A DNA stretch of 64,000 nt from Pseudomonadota bacterium (GCA_018261905.1 JAGTRU010000034.1:23515-87514); one strand, 5' to 3'; positions 17,805 through 26,689 are shown, counted from the first letter of the stretch. Notes: generated from the sequence alone by a model not told the origin. Numbers and translations: made by a program.

Positions 17805-20060
17805 TCAGATTTGGACATGGATACGCGTCCCTTTTCCCGGTTGGGCGTCGACCGAGAATGTGCCACCGGCAAATTCGATCGCTTCTTTCATGTTGATCAG
17901 GCCAAGTCCGCCCAACGGCCGCTCGGCTTTGAGCAGCCCGCTGTCGAAGCCGATGCCGTTATCGGCCACGCTGAGCACGATTGTCCCCTCGGGGTGTTGC
18001 GCCAGCGTTACTTCGGCCTTGGTAGCACGGGCATGCTTGGCACAGTTGGTCAGGGCTTCCTTGAAGATGCGGAACAGAATCGAGGCCAGTTCGAGACGCG
18101 GCCGGAGTTGTCGATCAGGGCAGCGGATTTCTGCGGCGATGCCGGTGCGCCGGGAAAAGTCATCGAGATGGCTCTCCATGGCGGGTAGCAAGCCGGCGTA
18201 ATCGAGTAGCGGCGGGCGCAATTCGCTGCTGATCTCACGGATGCTGGCTGCCGTATCTTCGATCAGGGCGCGGGTGTCTTCAAGGCGCGAGCTGATCTCG
18301 GTCGAGTCGCGGGCGGCCAGTTCGCTCGCCAGCATGCTCAGGTTGATGGAAATGGCGGCCAGGTTCGGACTAGTCCGATCATGCAGGTCGGCCGAGAGTT
18401 GTCGCCGGATGTCCTCCTGATAGGCAACCAGGTGGCGCGACATGGCCTCCAGCTTGCGGCTCTGGCTGGCGCGTTCTTCGTCGGCTTTTTTCTGGTCGCG
18501 CAAGTCATAGACGTTGGCCCGGCTCAGGAAAAAGTTGCCCGCCTCGTCAAGGAGGGCCGAAGAACTGACCAATACCGGCAGGATGCTGCCATCCCGGCAG
18601 ATGAATTCAATTTCGGCATGCGAGGGGGCGGCTGTTTCTTTCAGGCGCTCGAAATAGGCCATGAAGAGCGGCACGGTCGGTGGATTGAGAAAGTCGACCA
18701 GTTTTCGGCCGATGACTTCTTGCCGGGAATAGCCCAGCCATTGCAGTTCGGTATCGTTAACCCTGGCGTAGACGCCATCCTTGTTGATCGAGTGATAGCC
18801 GCAAGGGGCATTCTGGTAGAGATCTTCAATTTCGCTGGCGTACTTGCGCAGTTGCTCGTCGGCTTGTTTGCTGGTCGTGACATCGCGCAGGACGCCGACA
18901 AACTGGGTGATTGCGCCGCTGTCGCTGGTGATCGGAACGATCGACAGTTCGTTCCAGAAAGCGTTGCCGTCCTTGCGGTAATTCAGGATTTCACCGTGGA
19001 ATGGCTGGCCGTTCAGCATCGCCGTCCAGATCGTGGAGACGGTTGCCTGGCAGGTTTCCGGGCCAAAGAGGAAGGTGCAATTGCGACCGCTGATTTCGGC
19101 CAGGGAATACCCGGTGATTTTTTCAAAGCCGGCGTTTACGTAGGTGATTCCTTCGTTGGCATCGGTGATGACGACACCTTGGCTGATCGCCGCCAGCGCA
19201 TTGTGGTGCAGCCGTAGCCAGGCCAGTTGTTCTTCCTTCAGGCGCTCGAGCTGCTTGCGATGAGAAATGTCTTGCAGGTGAATGATGGCGCGCAACTCGC
19301 CCTTCGTGTTGGTGAACGTGGTGGAAATCAGCTCGGTGGGAAAAACGCGCTCATCCTTGCCAAGGCAACGGAATTCGCCGCGAAAAGAGCCGCTGCCGTC
19401 CCGTTCGCCGATGGCGAGCGGGATCTGCGGGTCGCTCATGTCGATGATTCCGGAGCGTCCGCGCTGGCGCAGTTCCTCTTCGCTGAAGCCAAACAATTCG
19501 CAGGCCGCCGGATTGGCCGATTCGATGCGGCCGTCCGCCCAGGCAAACAGAATCGCATCGCCGCTGTTCTCGAAGATCAGGCGAAAACGCTCCTCGCTTT
19601 CGGCCAGTGCGCTCTGGTCCTTCTTGCGCTGGGTGATGTCCCTGGCAAAGCCGATCGTCCCGATAATCTTGCCGTCCGACTTGGCGATCGGCGTCTTGAA
19701 CGTCTCAAACCATTTGCGGATGCCGTGGTCGGGAATTTCCTCTTCGATGACCTTGCTTTGCCGCGCGGCGACGACGCTTTGGTCGTCGGCGCGATAGGCC
19801 TCGGCCAAGGCCGGGGGAACCAGGTCGAAGTCGGTCTTGCCCCGCAGGCTATTCGTATCGGCTACCCCGAAAATTCGGGCGAAAGCCTCATTGACGGCCA
19901 GGAAACGGCCTTCGCTATCCTTGATCCAGGTCGGGAAGGGCAGGGTGGCAAAGGCGGTACGATAAAGCGCATCGTGCGCTTCTCTTTCCTGGTTTGCCAA
20001 GGCAGGAATCTCGAGGAGTGCATGGCGGTTGATGTCGATTTCTTTCATTTTTCCCACCAT
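17805..20060 (-). CDS. Multi-PAS histidine kinase with a LOV-like domain
   Basis: A 751-residue soluble kinase with no membrane segment. Four PAS domains lie at about 33-143, 155-270, 285-395 and 410-522. The third is LOV-like: it has GRNC with the cysteine at 328, NYRKDG with N360, FWNEL with N370, and FVGV followed by L391 where photoactive LOV domains have glutamine. A HisKA_3 dimerisation segment follows, with H560 in SADLHDRTSPNLAAI, and then an ATPase with LTNCAKHARA, VADNGIGFD and GGLGLINMKEA. The downstream NarL-type regulator completes the pair. A second in-frame ATG four codons in is an alternative start. Confidence 0.92.
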   Translation of the reverse strand: MVGKMKEIDINRHALLEIPALANQEREAHDALYRTAFATLPFPTWIKDSEGRFLAVNEAFARIFGVADTNSLRGKTDFDLVPPALAEAYRADDQSVVAARQSKVIEEEIPDHGIRKWFETFKTPIAKSDGKIIGTIGFARDITQRKKDQSALAESEERFRLIFENSGDAILFAWADGRIESANPAACELFGFSEEELRQRGRSGIIDMSDPQIPLAIGERDGSGSFRGEFRCLGKDERVFPTELISTTFTNTKGELRAIIHLQDISHRKQLERLKEEQLAWLRLHHNALAAISQGVVITDANEGITYVNAGFEKITGYSLAEISGRNCTFLFGPETCQATVSTIWTAMLNGQPFHGEILNYRKDGNAFWNELSIVPITSDSGAITQFVGVLRDVTTSKQADEQLRKYASEIEDLYQNAPCGYHSINKDGVYARVNDTELQWLGYSRQEVIGRKLVDFLNPPTVPLFMAYFERLKETAAPSHAEIEFICRDGSILPVLVSSSALLDEAGNFFLSRANVYDLRDQKKADEERASQSRKLEAMSRHLVAYQEDIRRQLSADLHDRTSPNLAAISINLSMLASELAARDSTEISSRLEDTRALIEDTAASIREISSELRPPLLDYAGLLPAMESHLDDFSRRTGIAAEIRCPDRQLRPRLELASILFRIFKEALTNCAKHARATKAEVTLAQHPEGTIVLSVADNGIGFDSGLLKAERPLGGLGLINMKEAIEFAGGTFSVDAQPGKGTRIHVQI

Positions 20061-20322
20061 GCACTTCCAGGCAATAGTTGTCGTCCGTTGGACCTTTTCT
20101 GCCGGCAGATGTTCAGGCGCCCCGCAGATCGGGCCTGTCTGCCCGTCCGGCCGGGCTTTTCGCCGGGAATGCGGATGTTACGGGAAGCCTTGTCTTTTGG
20201 TATTCCCGGATTTCCCTAGTGACAATTACCGGTTTCCAGGTAGTTACGATGCGTCCCAACCCTGGCGGAATCGGCCTGCCAGGCCGGCCGAAATCGGCCA
20301 ATAGCAAAAAATCAGGAAATCT

Positions 20323-20351
20323 CTGGCGTTTTTGCCGAGAGTCCGTATAAT
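20323..20351 (+). promoter_or_regulatory. Promoter of tRNA-Arg(ACG)
   Basis: A perfect TATAAT at 20346-20351 stands 17 bases from the tRNA. A CTGGCG hexamer at 20323-20328 gives a 17-base spacer as a weak -35. The GC-rich stretch after the -10 (GCGCGGC) resembles the discriminator of stringently controlled stable-RNA promoters. Confidence 0.55.
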
Positions 20352-20367
20352 GCGCGGCTCTGACAGT

Positions 20368-20441
20368 GCGCCCGTAGCTCAGCTGGATAGAGTACTTGGC
20401 TACGAACCAAGGGGTCGGGCGTTCGAATCGCTCCGGGCGCG
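20368..20441 (+). tRNA. tRNA-Arg(ACG)
   Basis: A 74-base cloverleaf with acceptor GCGCCCG/CGGGCGC, anticodon stem CTTGG/CCAAG around loop CTACGAA (anticodon ACG, read as inosine after editing), and T-loop TTCGAAT. Unlike the two tRNAs at 4.2 kb, no CCA is encoded; the discriminator G is followed by TCC. Confidence 0.95.
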
Positions 20442-20646
20442 TCCCCCTGCTTGCTTCAGGCGGATCATCGGCAAGCGTGTATTTGCCCGGCGATGTCAAC
20501 AAGCCCGGGCGATTGGCGAGCACTTGGCTTTTGCCCCGGGCTGGGTGGCCAGAAAGAAAAAGCGCCTTCCGCAATCGACAATGCCAATGTTCTTGCTCTG
20601 GCTCGGCTACTATGCGCGAATCGCCGCTCCCCGTGTTCAAACCTAC

Positions 20647-21108
20647 ATGTTGTCGTTTCCCCGCTTGCGTCCCGTCTTCATGCTCGGCATTGCGCTACTT
20701 GCCGGGTGTGCCTTTTCCCAACCGCCCGCCATCCTTGCGCCGTTTACCACTGACGGCTGCAGCATGTTTCCCGATCGTTCGCCGCTATCCGAGACGGATT
20801 GGTGCACCTGCTGCGTCAGCCATGACCTTGCCTACTGGCGCGGCGGCACCGCGGAGCAGCGACTGGCCGCCGACCAGGCCTTGCGGACCTGTGTCCTGCA
20901 ATCTTCCGGCAGTGTCGCGCTGGCCGACCTGATGTACAACGGCGTGCGCGTCGGCGGTGATCCCAATATCTTCACTTCTTATCGCTGGGCCTATGGCTGG
21001 CCGTTCGGGCGGACCTACGAGCCCTTGACGGCGGCCGAGCAGGCGACGGCGGCATCGTTGGCGGCGCAATATTTGCGGACCAATCCGGCGCGGATGTGCA
21101 CAAAATGA
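20647..21108 (+). CDS. PLA2-like lipoprotein
   Basis: A 153-residue protein that begins with a lipoprotein signal ending in the lipobox LLAGC. The mature part has DGCSMFPD followed by WCTCCVSHDLAYWRGG, which resembles the phospholipase A2 active-site CCxxHDxxY with its catalytic His-Asp pair, and further cysteines at the end (ARMCTK). Its substrate is unknown. The ATG at 20647 was chosen because the signal peptide starts there; an upstream in-frame ATG at 20581 is possible. Its stop overlaps the start of the next gene (ATGA). Confidence 0.7.
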   Translation: MLSFPRLRPVFMLGIALLAGCAFSQPPAILAPFTTDGCSMFPDRSPLSETDWCTCCVSHDLAYWRGGTAEQRLAADQALRTCVLQSSGSVALADLMYNGVRVGGDPNIFTSYRWAYGWPFGRTYEPLTAAEQATAASLAAQYLRTNPARMCTK

Positions 21109-21740
21109 CGGCGCTTCGGGCATTGGCCGTCATCCGCCGGTGGCTTGCCATGGGCGGTCTGCTGCTCGCCGCCGGCGCCGCCGTGGCCGAGACGTTGCCC
21201 CTGCGCGACGGCGACATCGTCTTCCAGACCTCGCGCTCGGCCCAGAGCCTGGCCGTGCAACGGGCAACCGGTTCCCCCTATAGTCACATGGGGATCGTCT
21301 TCGTCCGTCAGGGACAAGCCTTTGTTTTCGAGGCAGTCGGTCGGGTTCAATACACGCCTTTGGCGCGCTGGATTGGGCGCGGTGTCGGCGGTCATGTCGT
21401 GGCAAGACGCCTGCGCGATGCCCCGGCGCTGCTCGATGCCTCGGCGGTCGCGCGCCTGCGCCGGGCGGCCGGGGGATTTGCCGGGCGTCCTTACGATCCG
21501 GCCTTCGGATGGTCGGATGAGCGAATCTACTGTTCCGAACTGGTCTGGAAAATCTACCAGCGAGCCCTCGGTATCGAACTGGGCGAGTTGCAGAAAATCC
21601 GGGAATTCAATCTTGGCGACCCCGCCGTGCGACAGAAAATCAAGGAGCGCTATGGGCGGCGCGTGCCGCTCGACGAGCCGGCAATCTCGCCGGTTGCCAT
21701 GTTCGGCTCGCGGCGCCTGATCACGGTGTGGGAACGCTAG
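21105..21740 (+). CDS. YiiX-family permuted papain-like hydrolase
   Basis: A 211-residue protein with an N-terminal hydrophobic signal (WLAMGGLLLAAGAAVAET). The fold signature is of the YiiX/NlpC-P60-like type: LRDGDIVFQTS, catalytic histidine in SPYSHMGIVF, and catalytic cysteine in RIYCSELVWKIYQ. These enzymes are thought to cut peptide, amide or ester bonds at the envelope. The ATG at 21105 overlaps the previous stop, indicating coupled translation with the PLA2-like lipoprotein; together they look like a small envelope lipid or peptidoglycan hydrolase unit. Confidence 0.8.
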   Translation: MTALRALAVIRRWLAMGGLLLAAGAAVAETLPLRDGDIVFQTSRSAQSLAVQRATGSPYSHMGIVFVRQGQAFVFEAVGRVQYTPLARWIGRGVGGHVVARRLRDAPALLDASAVARLRRAAGGFAGRPYDPAFGWSDERIYCSELVWKIYQRALGIELGELQKIREFNLGDPAVRQKIKERYGRRVPLDEPAISPVAMFGSRRLITVWER

Positions 21741-21809
21741 GGTGGGGCGGTCAATGAGTGTGCGCTGGTGCACCGAGTCGGGCGGCGGCTGGCGGTGGCC
21801 TGGAGCGTG

Positions 21810-21870
21810 GGAGCGGCTTCAGCCGCGAAAGGGCTTTCGGCCGATCGCCATTCGCGACTGAAGTCGCTCC
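21810..21870 (+). repeat. REP-like inverted repeat, copy 1
   Basis: The 20-base arm GGAGCGGCTTCAGCCGCGAA and its near-complement TTCGCGACTGAAGTCGCTCC (two mismatches) enclose a 21-base spacer ending GATCGCCA. A second copy with the same arms lies at 53157-53217. This is the style of extragenic palindromes mobilised by REP-associated tyrosine transposases. Confidence 0.85.
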
Positions 21871-21915
21871 TACGGGGGATTCGTGTCGTTTTTGGCGGGG
21901 GCGCCGACAAAAGGA

Positions 21916-21939
21916 AAGAGGGCGCCGAGGCGCCCTCTT
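21916..21939 (-). terminator. Terminator of sbp
   Basis: AAGAGGGCGC and GCGCCCTCTT form a 10-base-pair stem. Read on the minus strand it is followed by TTTCCTTTTG, which suits termination of the sbp transcript 24 bases after its stop. Confidence 0.7.
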
Positions 21940-21963
21940 GGGTCAAAGTGCGGGCCGGACGAA

Positions 21964-22974
21964 TTATTTCTTGGTCTGGATTTGCTCCTGGATTTTGTCG
22001 AACACACCGCCGTCGGCGAAGTGCGTCTTCTGGGTCGTCGTCCAGCCGCCGAACACCTTGTCGATGGTGAACAACTTGACCGGGGCGAACTGCTTGGCGT
22101 ACTTGGCGGCGACCTTCTTGTCGGTCGGGCGGTAGAAATTCTTGCCGGCGATGTCCTGCCCTTCGGTGGAGTACAGGTAGTTCAGGTACTCGGTGGCGAC
22201 CTTGCGGGTGCCGCGCTTGTCGACCACCTTGTCGACCACGGCGACCGGCGGTTCGGCCAGGATGGAGACGGACGGGGTGATGATGTCGAACTTGTCCGAA
22301 CCGAATTCCTTGACCGACAGGTAGGCTTCGTTTTCCCAGGCGATCAGCACGTCGCCGATGCCACGTTCGACGAAGGTGGTTGTCGAGCCACGGGCGCCGG
22401 AGTCAAGAACCTTGACGTTGGCGAAGACCTTCTTGACGAATTCCTGGGCGGTCGCATCGCTGCCGCCGGGCAGGCCCTTGGCGTAGCCCCAGGCGGCCAG
22501 GTAGTTCCAGCGGGCGCCGCCGGAGGTCTTCGGGTTCGGGGTGATGACGGCAACGCCCGGCTTGGCCAGATCGTTCCAGTCCTTGATGCCCTTCGGGTTG
22601 CCCTTGCGCACCAGCAGCACGATGGTCGAGGTGTAGGGCGAGGCGTTCAATGGCAGCTTCTTTTGCCAGTCCTTGGCCAGGATGCCCTTGTCAGCAATGG
22701 CGTCGATGTCACCGGCTAGGGCCAGGGTTACGACGTCGGCGTCGAGGCCGTCGATGACACCGCGGGCCTGTTTGCCGGAACCGCCGTGCGAGGCGTTGAC
22801 GGTGACGTCTTCGCCGGTCTTGGCTTTCCAGTGCTTGGCGAAGGCGGCGTTGTATTCCTGGTAGAGCTCGCGGGTCGGATCGTAGGAGACGTTGAGCAGT
22901 TCGGTGGCGGCGAAGGCATTGCCGATCAGGCCGAGGGCCAGGGTGGCGGCGATGAGGGTGCGGCGGTGCAGCAT
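21964..22974 (-). CDS. sbp: Sulfate-binding periplasmic protein
   Basis: A 336-residue solute-binding protein of the Sbp/CysP family for sulfate or thiosulfate uptake through CysTWA. It has a cleavable signal ([22 protein letters not shown]), then [45 protein letters not shown] (the family signature) and [14 protein letters not shown]. The ATG was chosen from the signal peptide and the CGGAGAAA ribosome site. The transporter genes are not adjacent, so it must work with components encoded elsewhere. Confidence 0.95.
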   Translation of the reverse strand: MLHRRTLIAATLALGLIGNAFAATELLNVSYDPTRELYQEYNAAFAKHWKAKTGEDVTVNASHGGSGKQARGVIDGLDADVVTLALAGDIDAIADKGILAKDWQKKLPLNASPYTSTIVLLVRKGNPKGIKDWNDLAKPGVAVITPNPKTSGGARWNYLAAWGYAKGLPGGSDATAQEFVKKVFANVKVLDSGARGSTTTFVERGIGDVLIAWENEAYLSVKEFGSDKFDIITPSVSILAEPPVAVVDKVVDKRGTRKVATEYLNYLYSTEGQDIAGKNFYRPTDKKVAAKYAKQFAPVKLFTIDKVFGGWTTTQKTHFADGGVFDKIQEQIQTKK

Positions 22975-23038
22975 GAGTGTTTCTCCGTTTAGTTGAATGA
23001 CCGATGCACTGTACGGAAAGTTTTTCAGCGGTAGAAAC

Positions 23039-23052
23039 AAGAATTTATTCTT
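23039..23052. promoter_or_regulatory. AT-rich palindrome upstream of sbp
   Basis: AAGAAT-TT-ATTCTT lies in an AT-rich island about 65 bases upstream of sbp. The position and composition would suit a CysB-type site, but this is inference only. Confidence 0.3.
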
Positions 23053-23151
23053 AAGTTATATCGATTTTGCGCAGTTCGCAGCGGCGCGGATCGTGCGTCC
23101 GGCGGGCATTTCCCGATTTTGCTGCAGGTGCAGCAGCGGGCCGGGGCAGGG

Positions 23152-23167
23152 TGTTTCCCTGGCAACA
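23152..23167. promoter_or_regulatory. Candidate activator site (TGTTT-N6-CAACA)
   Basis: TGTTTCCCTGGCAACA matches the inverted repeat TGTTG-N6-CAACA found before the DUF1549 gene, with one arm mismatch. It begins 149 bases upstream of the -24 TGG of the lactonase promoter, nearly the same spacing as at the other two promoters. Confidence 0.55.
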
Positions 23168-23300
23168 GTGACGATGCAGGCGACGGGCTAGAGGCGACGC
23201 GCACCCGGTTGGCGAAGTTGCCCCATGTTTCCCTTTTTCCCTATTTAAATCAGGGTCTTTACGCGCGCTGGTCAGTCATTGCCCGGGCTGGCCATCGGCT

Positions 23301-23316
23301 TGGCACACTAGCTGCT
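23301..23316 (+). promoter_or_regulatory. Sigma-54 promoter (-24/-12) of the lactonase unit
   Basis: TGGCAC-ACTAG-CTGCT: the -24 half is perfect, the GG-N10-GC spacing is exact, and the -12 half differs at one base from TTGCW. It lies 77 bases upstream of the ATG. The same half-sites occur before the DUF1549 gene at 43417. Confidence 0.65.
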
Positions 23317-23392
23317 ATCCCCCTTGCTCAATACTCGCGGCCGGCTTTGGCCTGCATCGCCACCCTGATACCCACGCATTCGGAGTTACCCC

Positions 23393-24400
23393 ATGTCGCG
23401 CACCTCTCTTTATCGTTCCGGCCAGGCCGGTCTTTCCCTGAAATTGCGCCAGCTGGCGCTGGCCGTCGGCAGCACTCTGGCGCTGGCTGGAGCGCATGCC
23501 CAGGAAGCGGTTTCCCAGGCCATTCCGGGTGTCGTCGCCGCCGGTGCAAAAATCGAGTTGATCAAGGACGGCTTCAAGGGCACCGAAGGCCCGGTCGCGC
23601 TGCCCGATGGCGGTTTTGCCTTTACCGAAACCCAGGCCAATCGCATCACGCGCATCGCTGCCGACGGCACGACTTCGACTTTCCTGGAAAACAGCAACGG
23701 CTCGAACGGCCTGGGCTTCAATGCCAAGGGCGAACTGATTTCTGTGCAGGTTGCCGATACCCGGGTCGGCGTGGTCTACCCGGCTGCCCAGGCGCGCACC
23801 CTGGCTGACAATTTCGACGGTCTGCCCTTCGGTCGGCCGAATGATCTGGTGGTGAACAAGCGCGGCGGCGTCTATTTCACCGATTCCGGCGTGAATGTCG
23901 CACCCAACCAGCCGGCGCCGACCAAGGTCTTCGCCAAGCCTGCCGTCTATTACATCAGCCCGGAAGGCGCGCTGCAGCGTCTGGCGGCCGATATCGAGCG
24001 GCCGAACGGCATCCAGTTGAGCCCGGATGAAAAGGTGCTCTACGTCGCCAATACCAACGGCGAGCACGTGCTGGCCTACGACATTGCGGCCGACGGCTCG
24101 GTTGGTGCCCGCCGCAATTTTGCCAAGCTGGCCGGCTGGAACAAGAACGACAGCGGGGTCTGGGCGAGTGGCGCCGACGGTCTGGCGGTTGACGAAAAGG
24201 GTCGCCTCTATGTCGCTTCCAATGTCGGCATTGAAGTGTTCAGTGCCGCCGGCGAAGCCCTGGGCCGCATCGCCCTGCCGAAGAAGCCGCAGAACCTGGC
24301 CTTCGCCGGGGCTGGCAAGAAGAATCTGTATGTCGTCGGCCGCGGTTCGGCCTACAAGATCGCGACGCAGACGGCGGGCTACGCCGGCCGTGCCAAGTAA
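23393..24400 (+). CDS. SMP-30/gluconolactonase-like secreted hydrolase
   Basis: A 335-residue six-bladed beta-propeller of the SMP-30/gluconolactonase/LRE family. It has a signal peptide, then GTEGPVALPDGGFAFTET, GRPNDLVVNKRGGVYFTDSG, ERPNGIQLSPDEKVLYVANT and GADGLAVDEKGRLYVAS, which supply the metal-binding Glu, Asn and Asp residues of the family. It probably opens a lactone or similar ester in the periplasm. It heads a unit with a dienelactone hydrolase and two cytochromes and is preceded by a sigma-54-like promoter. GGAG lies before the ATG. Confidence 0.88.
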   Translation: MSRTSLYRSGQAGLSLKLRQLALAVGSTLALAGAHAQEAVSQAIPGVVAAGAKIELIKDGFKGTEGPVALPDGGFAFTETQANRITRIAADGTTSTFLENSNGSNGLGFNAKGELISVQVADTRVGVVYPAAQARTLADNFDGLPFGRPNDLVVNKRGGVYFTDSGVNVAPNQPAPTKVFAKPAVYYISPEGALQRLAADIERPNGIQLSPDEKVLYVANTNGEHVLAYDIAADGSVGARRNFAKLAGWNKNDSGVWASGADGLAVDEKGRLYVASNVGIEVFSAAGEALGRIALPKKPQNLAFAGAGKKNLYVVGRGSAYKIATQTAGYAGRAK

Positions 24401-24429
24401 TCATCCAGACCGATAAAGGACAAATCCCC

Positions 24430-25320
24430 ATGAGCCGACTGACCGCCAAGGATTTCCACCCGGAAGTCCTCAAATTGTTCGATAAATACGTGCATGGCCT
24501 GATTCCGCGCCGTGATTTCCTCAAGTCGGCCGGCAAGTTCGCGGTCGGTGCGGCGACCGCCGAAGGCCTGCTGCAGGCGCTCAGCCCGCGCTTCGCCGAG
24601 GCCCAGCAGGTGCGTGGCGACGATCCCCGCATCAAGGCGCGTTTTGTTGAAATTCCTTCACCGCAGGGCTACGGCACGCTGCGTGGCTACCTGGCGCAGC
24701 CGGCGCAGGCCAAAGGCAAGCTGCCGACGGTACTGGTCGTGCATGAAAACCGCGGCCTCAATCCGCACATCGAGGACATCGCCCGCCGCCTGGCGCTCGA
24801 CGGCTTCATCGCCTTCGCACCGGATGCGCTGTTCCCGCTTGGCGGCTATCCCGGCGATGAAGACAAGGCGCGCGAACTGTTCCCCAAGCTCGACCAGACC
24901 AAGACGCGCGAGGATTTCATCGCCGCGGCCGGTTTCCTGAAAAAACTGCCGGAAGGCAACGGCAAGGTCGGTACCGTCGGCTTTTGCTACGGCGGCGGTG
25001 TCGTCAATTTCCTCGCCACCCGCCTGCCCGACTTGGCGGCCGGCGTGCCGTTCTACGGCAACCAGCCGCCGGTCGAGGAGGTCGCCAAGATCAAGGCGCC
25101 GCTGCTCATCCAGTACGCCGAGAACGACGAGCGCATCAATGCCGGCTGGCCGAAATACGAAGCCGCCCTGAAAGCCGCCGGAGTGCATTACGAAGCCTAT
25201 ATCTATCCGGGCGTCCAGCACGGCTTCAACAACGACACCACGCCGCGCTTCGATCAGGCTGCCGCCAAACTGGCCTGGCAGCGCACCGTCGCCTTCTTCA
25301 ACCAGCATCTGCGCGCCTGA
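24430..25320 (+). CDS. Dienelactone hydrolase family protein, Tat-exported
   Basis: A 296-residue alpha/beta hydrolase of the dienelactone hydrolase type. The N-terminus has a twin-arginine motif (RRDFLK, R27-R28) before a hydrophobic stretch, implying Tat export. Active-site residues are C186 in GFCYGGG, D233 in ENDERINAG and H264 in GVQHGFNND, with a HENRGL motif near residue 105. It follows the lactonase gene by 29 bases; two ring-opening hydrolases side by side suggest breakdown of a lactone-containing compound. Substrate unknown. Confidence 0.9.
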   Translation: MSRLTAKDFHPEVLKLFDKYVHGLIPRRDFLKSAGKFAVGAATAEGLLQALSPRFAEAQQVRGDDPRIKARFVEIPSPQGYGTLRGYLAQPAQAKGKLPTVLVVHENRGLNPHIEDIARRLALDGFIAFAPDALFPLGGYPGDEDKARELFPKLDQTKTREDFIAAAGFLKKLPEGNGKVGTVGFCYGGGVVNFLATRLPDLAAGVPFYGNQPPVEEVAKIKAPLLIQYAENDERINAGWPKYEAALKAAGVHYEAYIYPGVQHGFNNDTTPRFDQAAAKLAWQRTVAFFNQHLRA

Positions 25321-25331
25321 GGAGAATCCAG

Positions 25332-26048
25332 ATGAGCCGTCAACGTGTATGGGATCTGCCGACCCGGCTGTTTCACTGGGCGCTGGCCGGCGGCATCGTC
25401 GCCGCCGTGGTCACCGGCAAGATCGGTGGCGACCTGATCGAATGGCATGGCCGCAGCGGCCTGTTCATTCTTGGCTTGGTCATCTTCCGCATCGTCTGGG
25501 GCTTCGTCGGTTCGCCGACCGCCCGCTTTGCCAATTTCATTCGTGGTCCGCGCGCCATCAAGGCCTACCTCAAGGGCGAGTGGCAGGGCATCGGCCATAA
25601 CCCGCTCGGTGCGCTGGCCGTACTGGCGCTGCTGACGCTGACCGCCGCCCAGGTGTTCAGCGGCCTGTTTGCCAATGACGACATCACCTTCCAGGGGCCG
25701 CTCGCCGGCCTGCTCAGCAAGGAAGCCTCGGACCAGTCACGCGGCCTGCACTCGCTGGTCTTTTACGGCCTGCTCGGCATCGTCGGTCTGCACCTGGCGG
25801 CGATTGCCTTCTACACGCGGGTCAAGAAGGAAAGCCTGCTCAAACCGATGCTGACCGGCTGGAAAGCCAGTGATCCGGTACTGGCCAAGGCCGCGCCTGT
25901 CGAACATCACCACAGCCCGCTGCGTAGCGCCATCGCCTTTACCGTTGCCGCTCTGATCGCCAGCACCACCGTTTATGCCGCCAGCGGCGGCCTGCTGCCG
26001 GCCGAACCGCCACCCCCACCGGCCGCTGTTGCGGCGCCGGCCTGGTAA
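25332..26048 (+). CDS. Cytochrome b561 family membrane protein
   Basis: A 238-residue di-heme b-type cytochrome with about four membrane helices. Candidate heme ligands are the histidines in RLFHWALAG, IEWHGRSG, RGLHSLVFYG and VGLHLAAI. The C-terminal part has a further hydrophobic stretch and ends in a proline/alanine tail (LPAEPPPPPAAV). GAGGAGA precedes the ATG at 25332. It is followed by a cytochrome c', and such pairs pass electrons from the quinone pool to periplasmic carriers. Confidence 0.92.
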   Translation: MSRQRVWDLPTRLFHWALAGGIVAAVVTGKIGGDLIEWHGRSGLFILGLVIFRIVWGFVGSPTARFANFIRGPRAIKAYLKGEWQGIGHNPLGALAVLALLTLTAAQVFSGLFANDDITFQGPLAGLLSKEASDQSRGLHSLVFYGLLGIVGLHLAAIAFYTRVKKESLLKPMLTGWKASDPVLAKAAPVEHHHSPLRSAIAFTVAALIASTTVYAASGGLLPAEPPPPPAAVAAPAW

Positions 26049-26107
26049 TCAAATCCCCCATCAGCGGCAGCGCGTGTTGCGCTGCCCTTTTCAATACAGG
26101 AGCAACA

Positions 26108-26575
26108 ATGAAGCATTCCATCAAACCCCTGGTCGCCGCCCTGGCTGTCGTCGTTTCCGCCAGCGCCCTGGCCCAGCAGGCCCCGAAACCGGAAACCCTG
26201 ATCAAGTGGCGGCAGTCGGTGTACCAGGTCGTCGCCTGGAACAGCGCCCGCATCAAGGCCAATGTCGAAGGTACCTACAACAAGGAAGAAGTGATCCGCG
26301 CCGCCAACAGCACCGCGGCCATCGCCAGTTCCGGCCTCGGCGCCCTGTATGCGCCGGGCACCGAGCAGGGCAAGGGCTGGCATGACACCACCGTCAAGCC
26401 GGAACTGTTCACCGATGGCAAGCGCGTTGGCGAACTGGCCGGCAATTTCGTCAAGGAAGCCAACGAATTGGCCAAGGTCGCCGCCAGCGGCGATCAGGCT
26501 GCGGTCAAGGTCCAGTTCGGCAAGCTGCAGGGTACCTGCAAGGCTTGCCACGACGATTTCAAGAAGAAGGACTAA
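26108..26575 (+). CDS. Cytochrome c', secreted
   Basis: A 155-residue protein with a signal peptide ending ASALAQQ and a single heme site close to the C-terminus (CKACH, C144-C147-H148), the layout of cytochrome c'. The N-terminal LIKWRQSVYQVVAWNSARIKA matches the first helix of the four-helix bundle, where class II cytochromes place the distal face. Likely roles are NO binding or electron transfer. It closes the lactonase-b561 unit; a strong terminator follows. Confidence 0.93.
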   Translation: MKHSIKPLVAALAVVVSASALAQQAPKPETLIKWRQSVYQVVAWNSARIKANVEGTYNKEEVIRAANSTAAIASSGLGALYAPGTEQGKGWHDTTVKPELFTDGKRVGELAGNFVKEANELAKVAASGDQAAVKVQFGKLQGTCKACHDDFKKKD

Positions 26576-26606
26576 GTCGGGCTGGCGGCTTGATGCCGCC
26601 CGCTTG

Positions 26607-26645
26607 AAGCTGCCGTCCATGCTAAGCGTGACGGCAGCTTTTTTT
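26607..26645 (+). terminator. Terminator after cytochrome c'
   Basis: An 11-base-pair stem (AAGCTGCCGTC/GACGGCAGCTT) with a 12-base loop and then TTTTT, 31 bases after the cytochrome c' stop. Confidence 0.88.
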
Positions 26646-26689
26646 GAATTCCGGCGCCATGCTGGATAAATATTTTGTGAGGCATGCCG

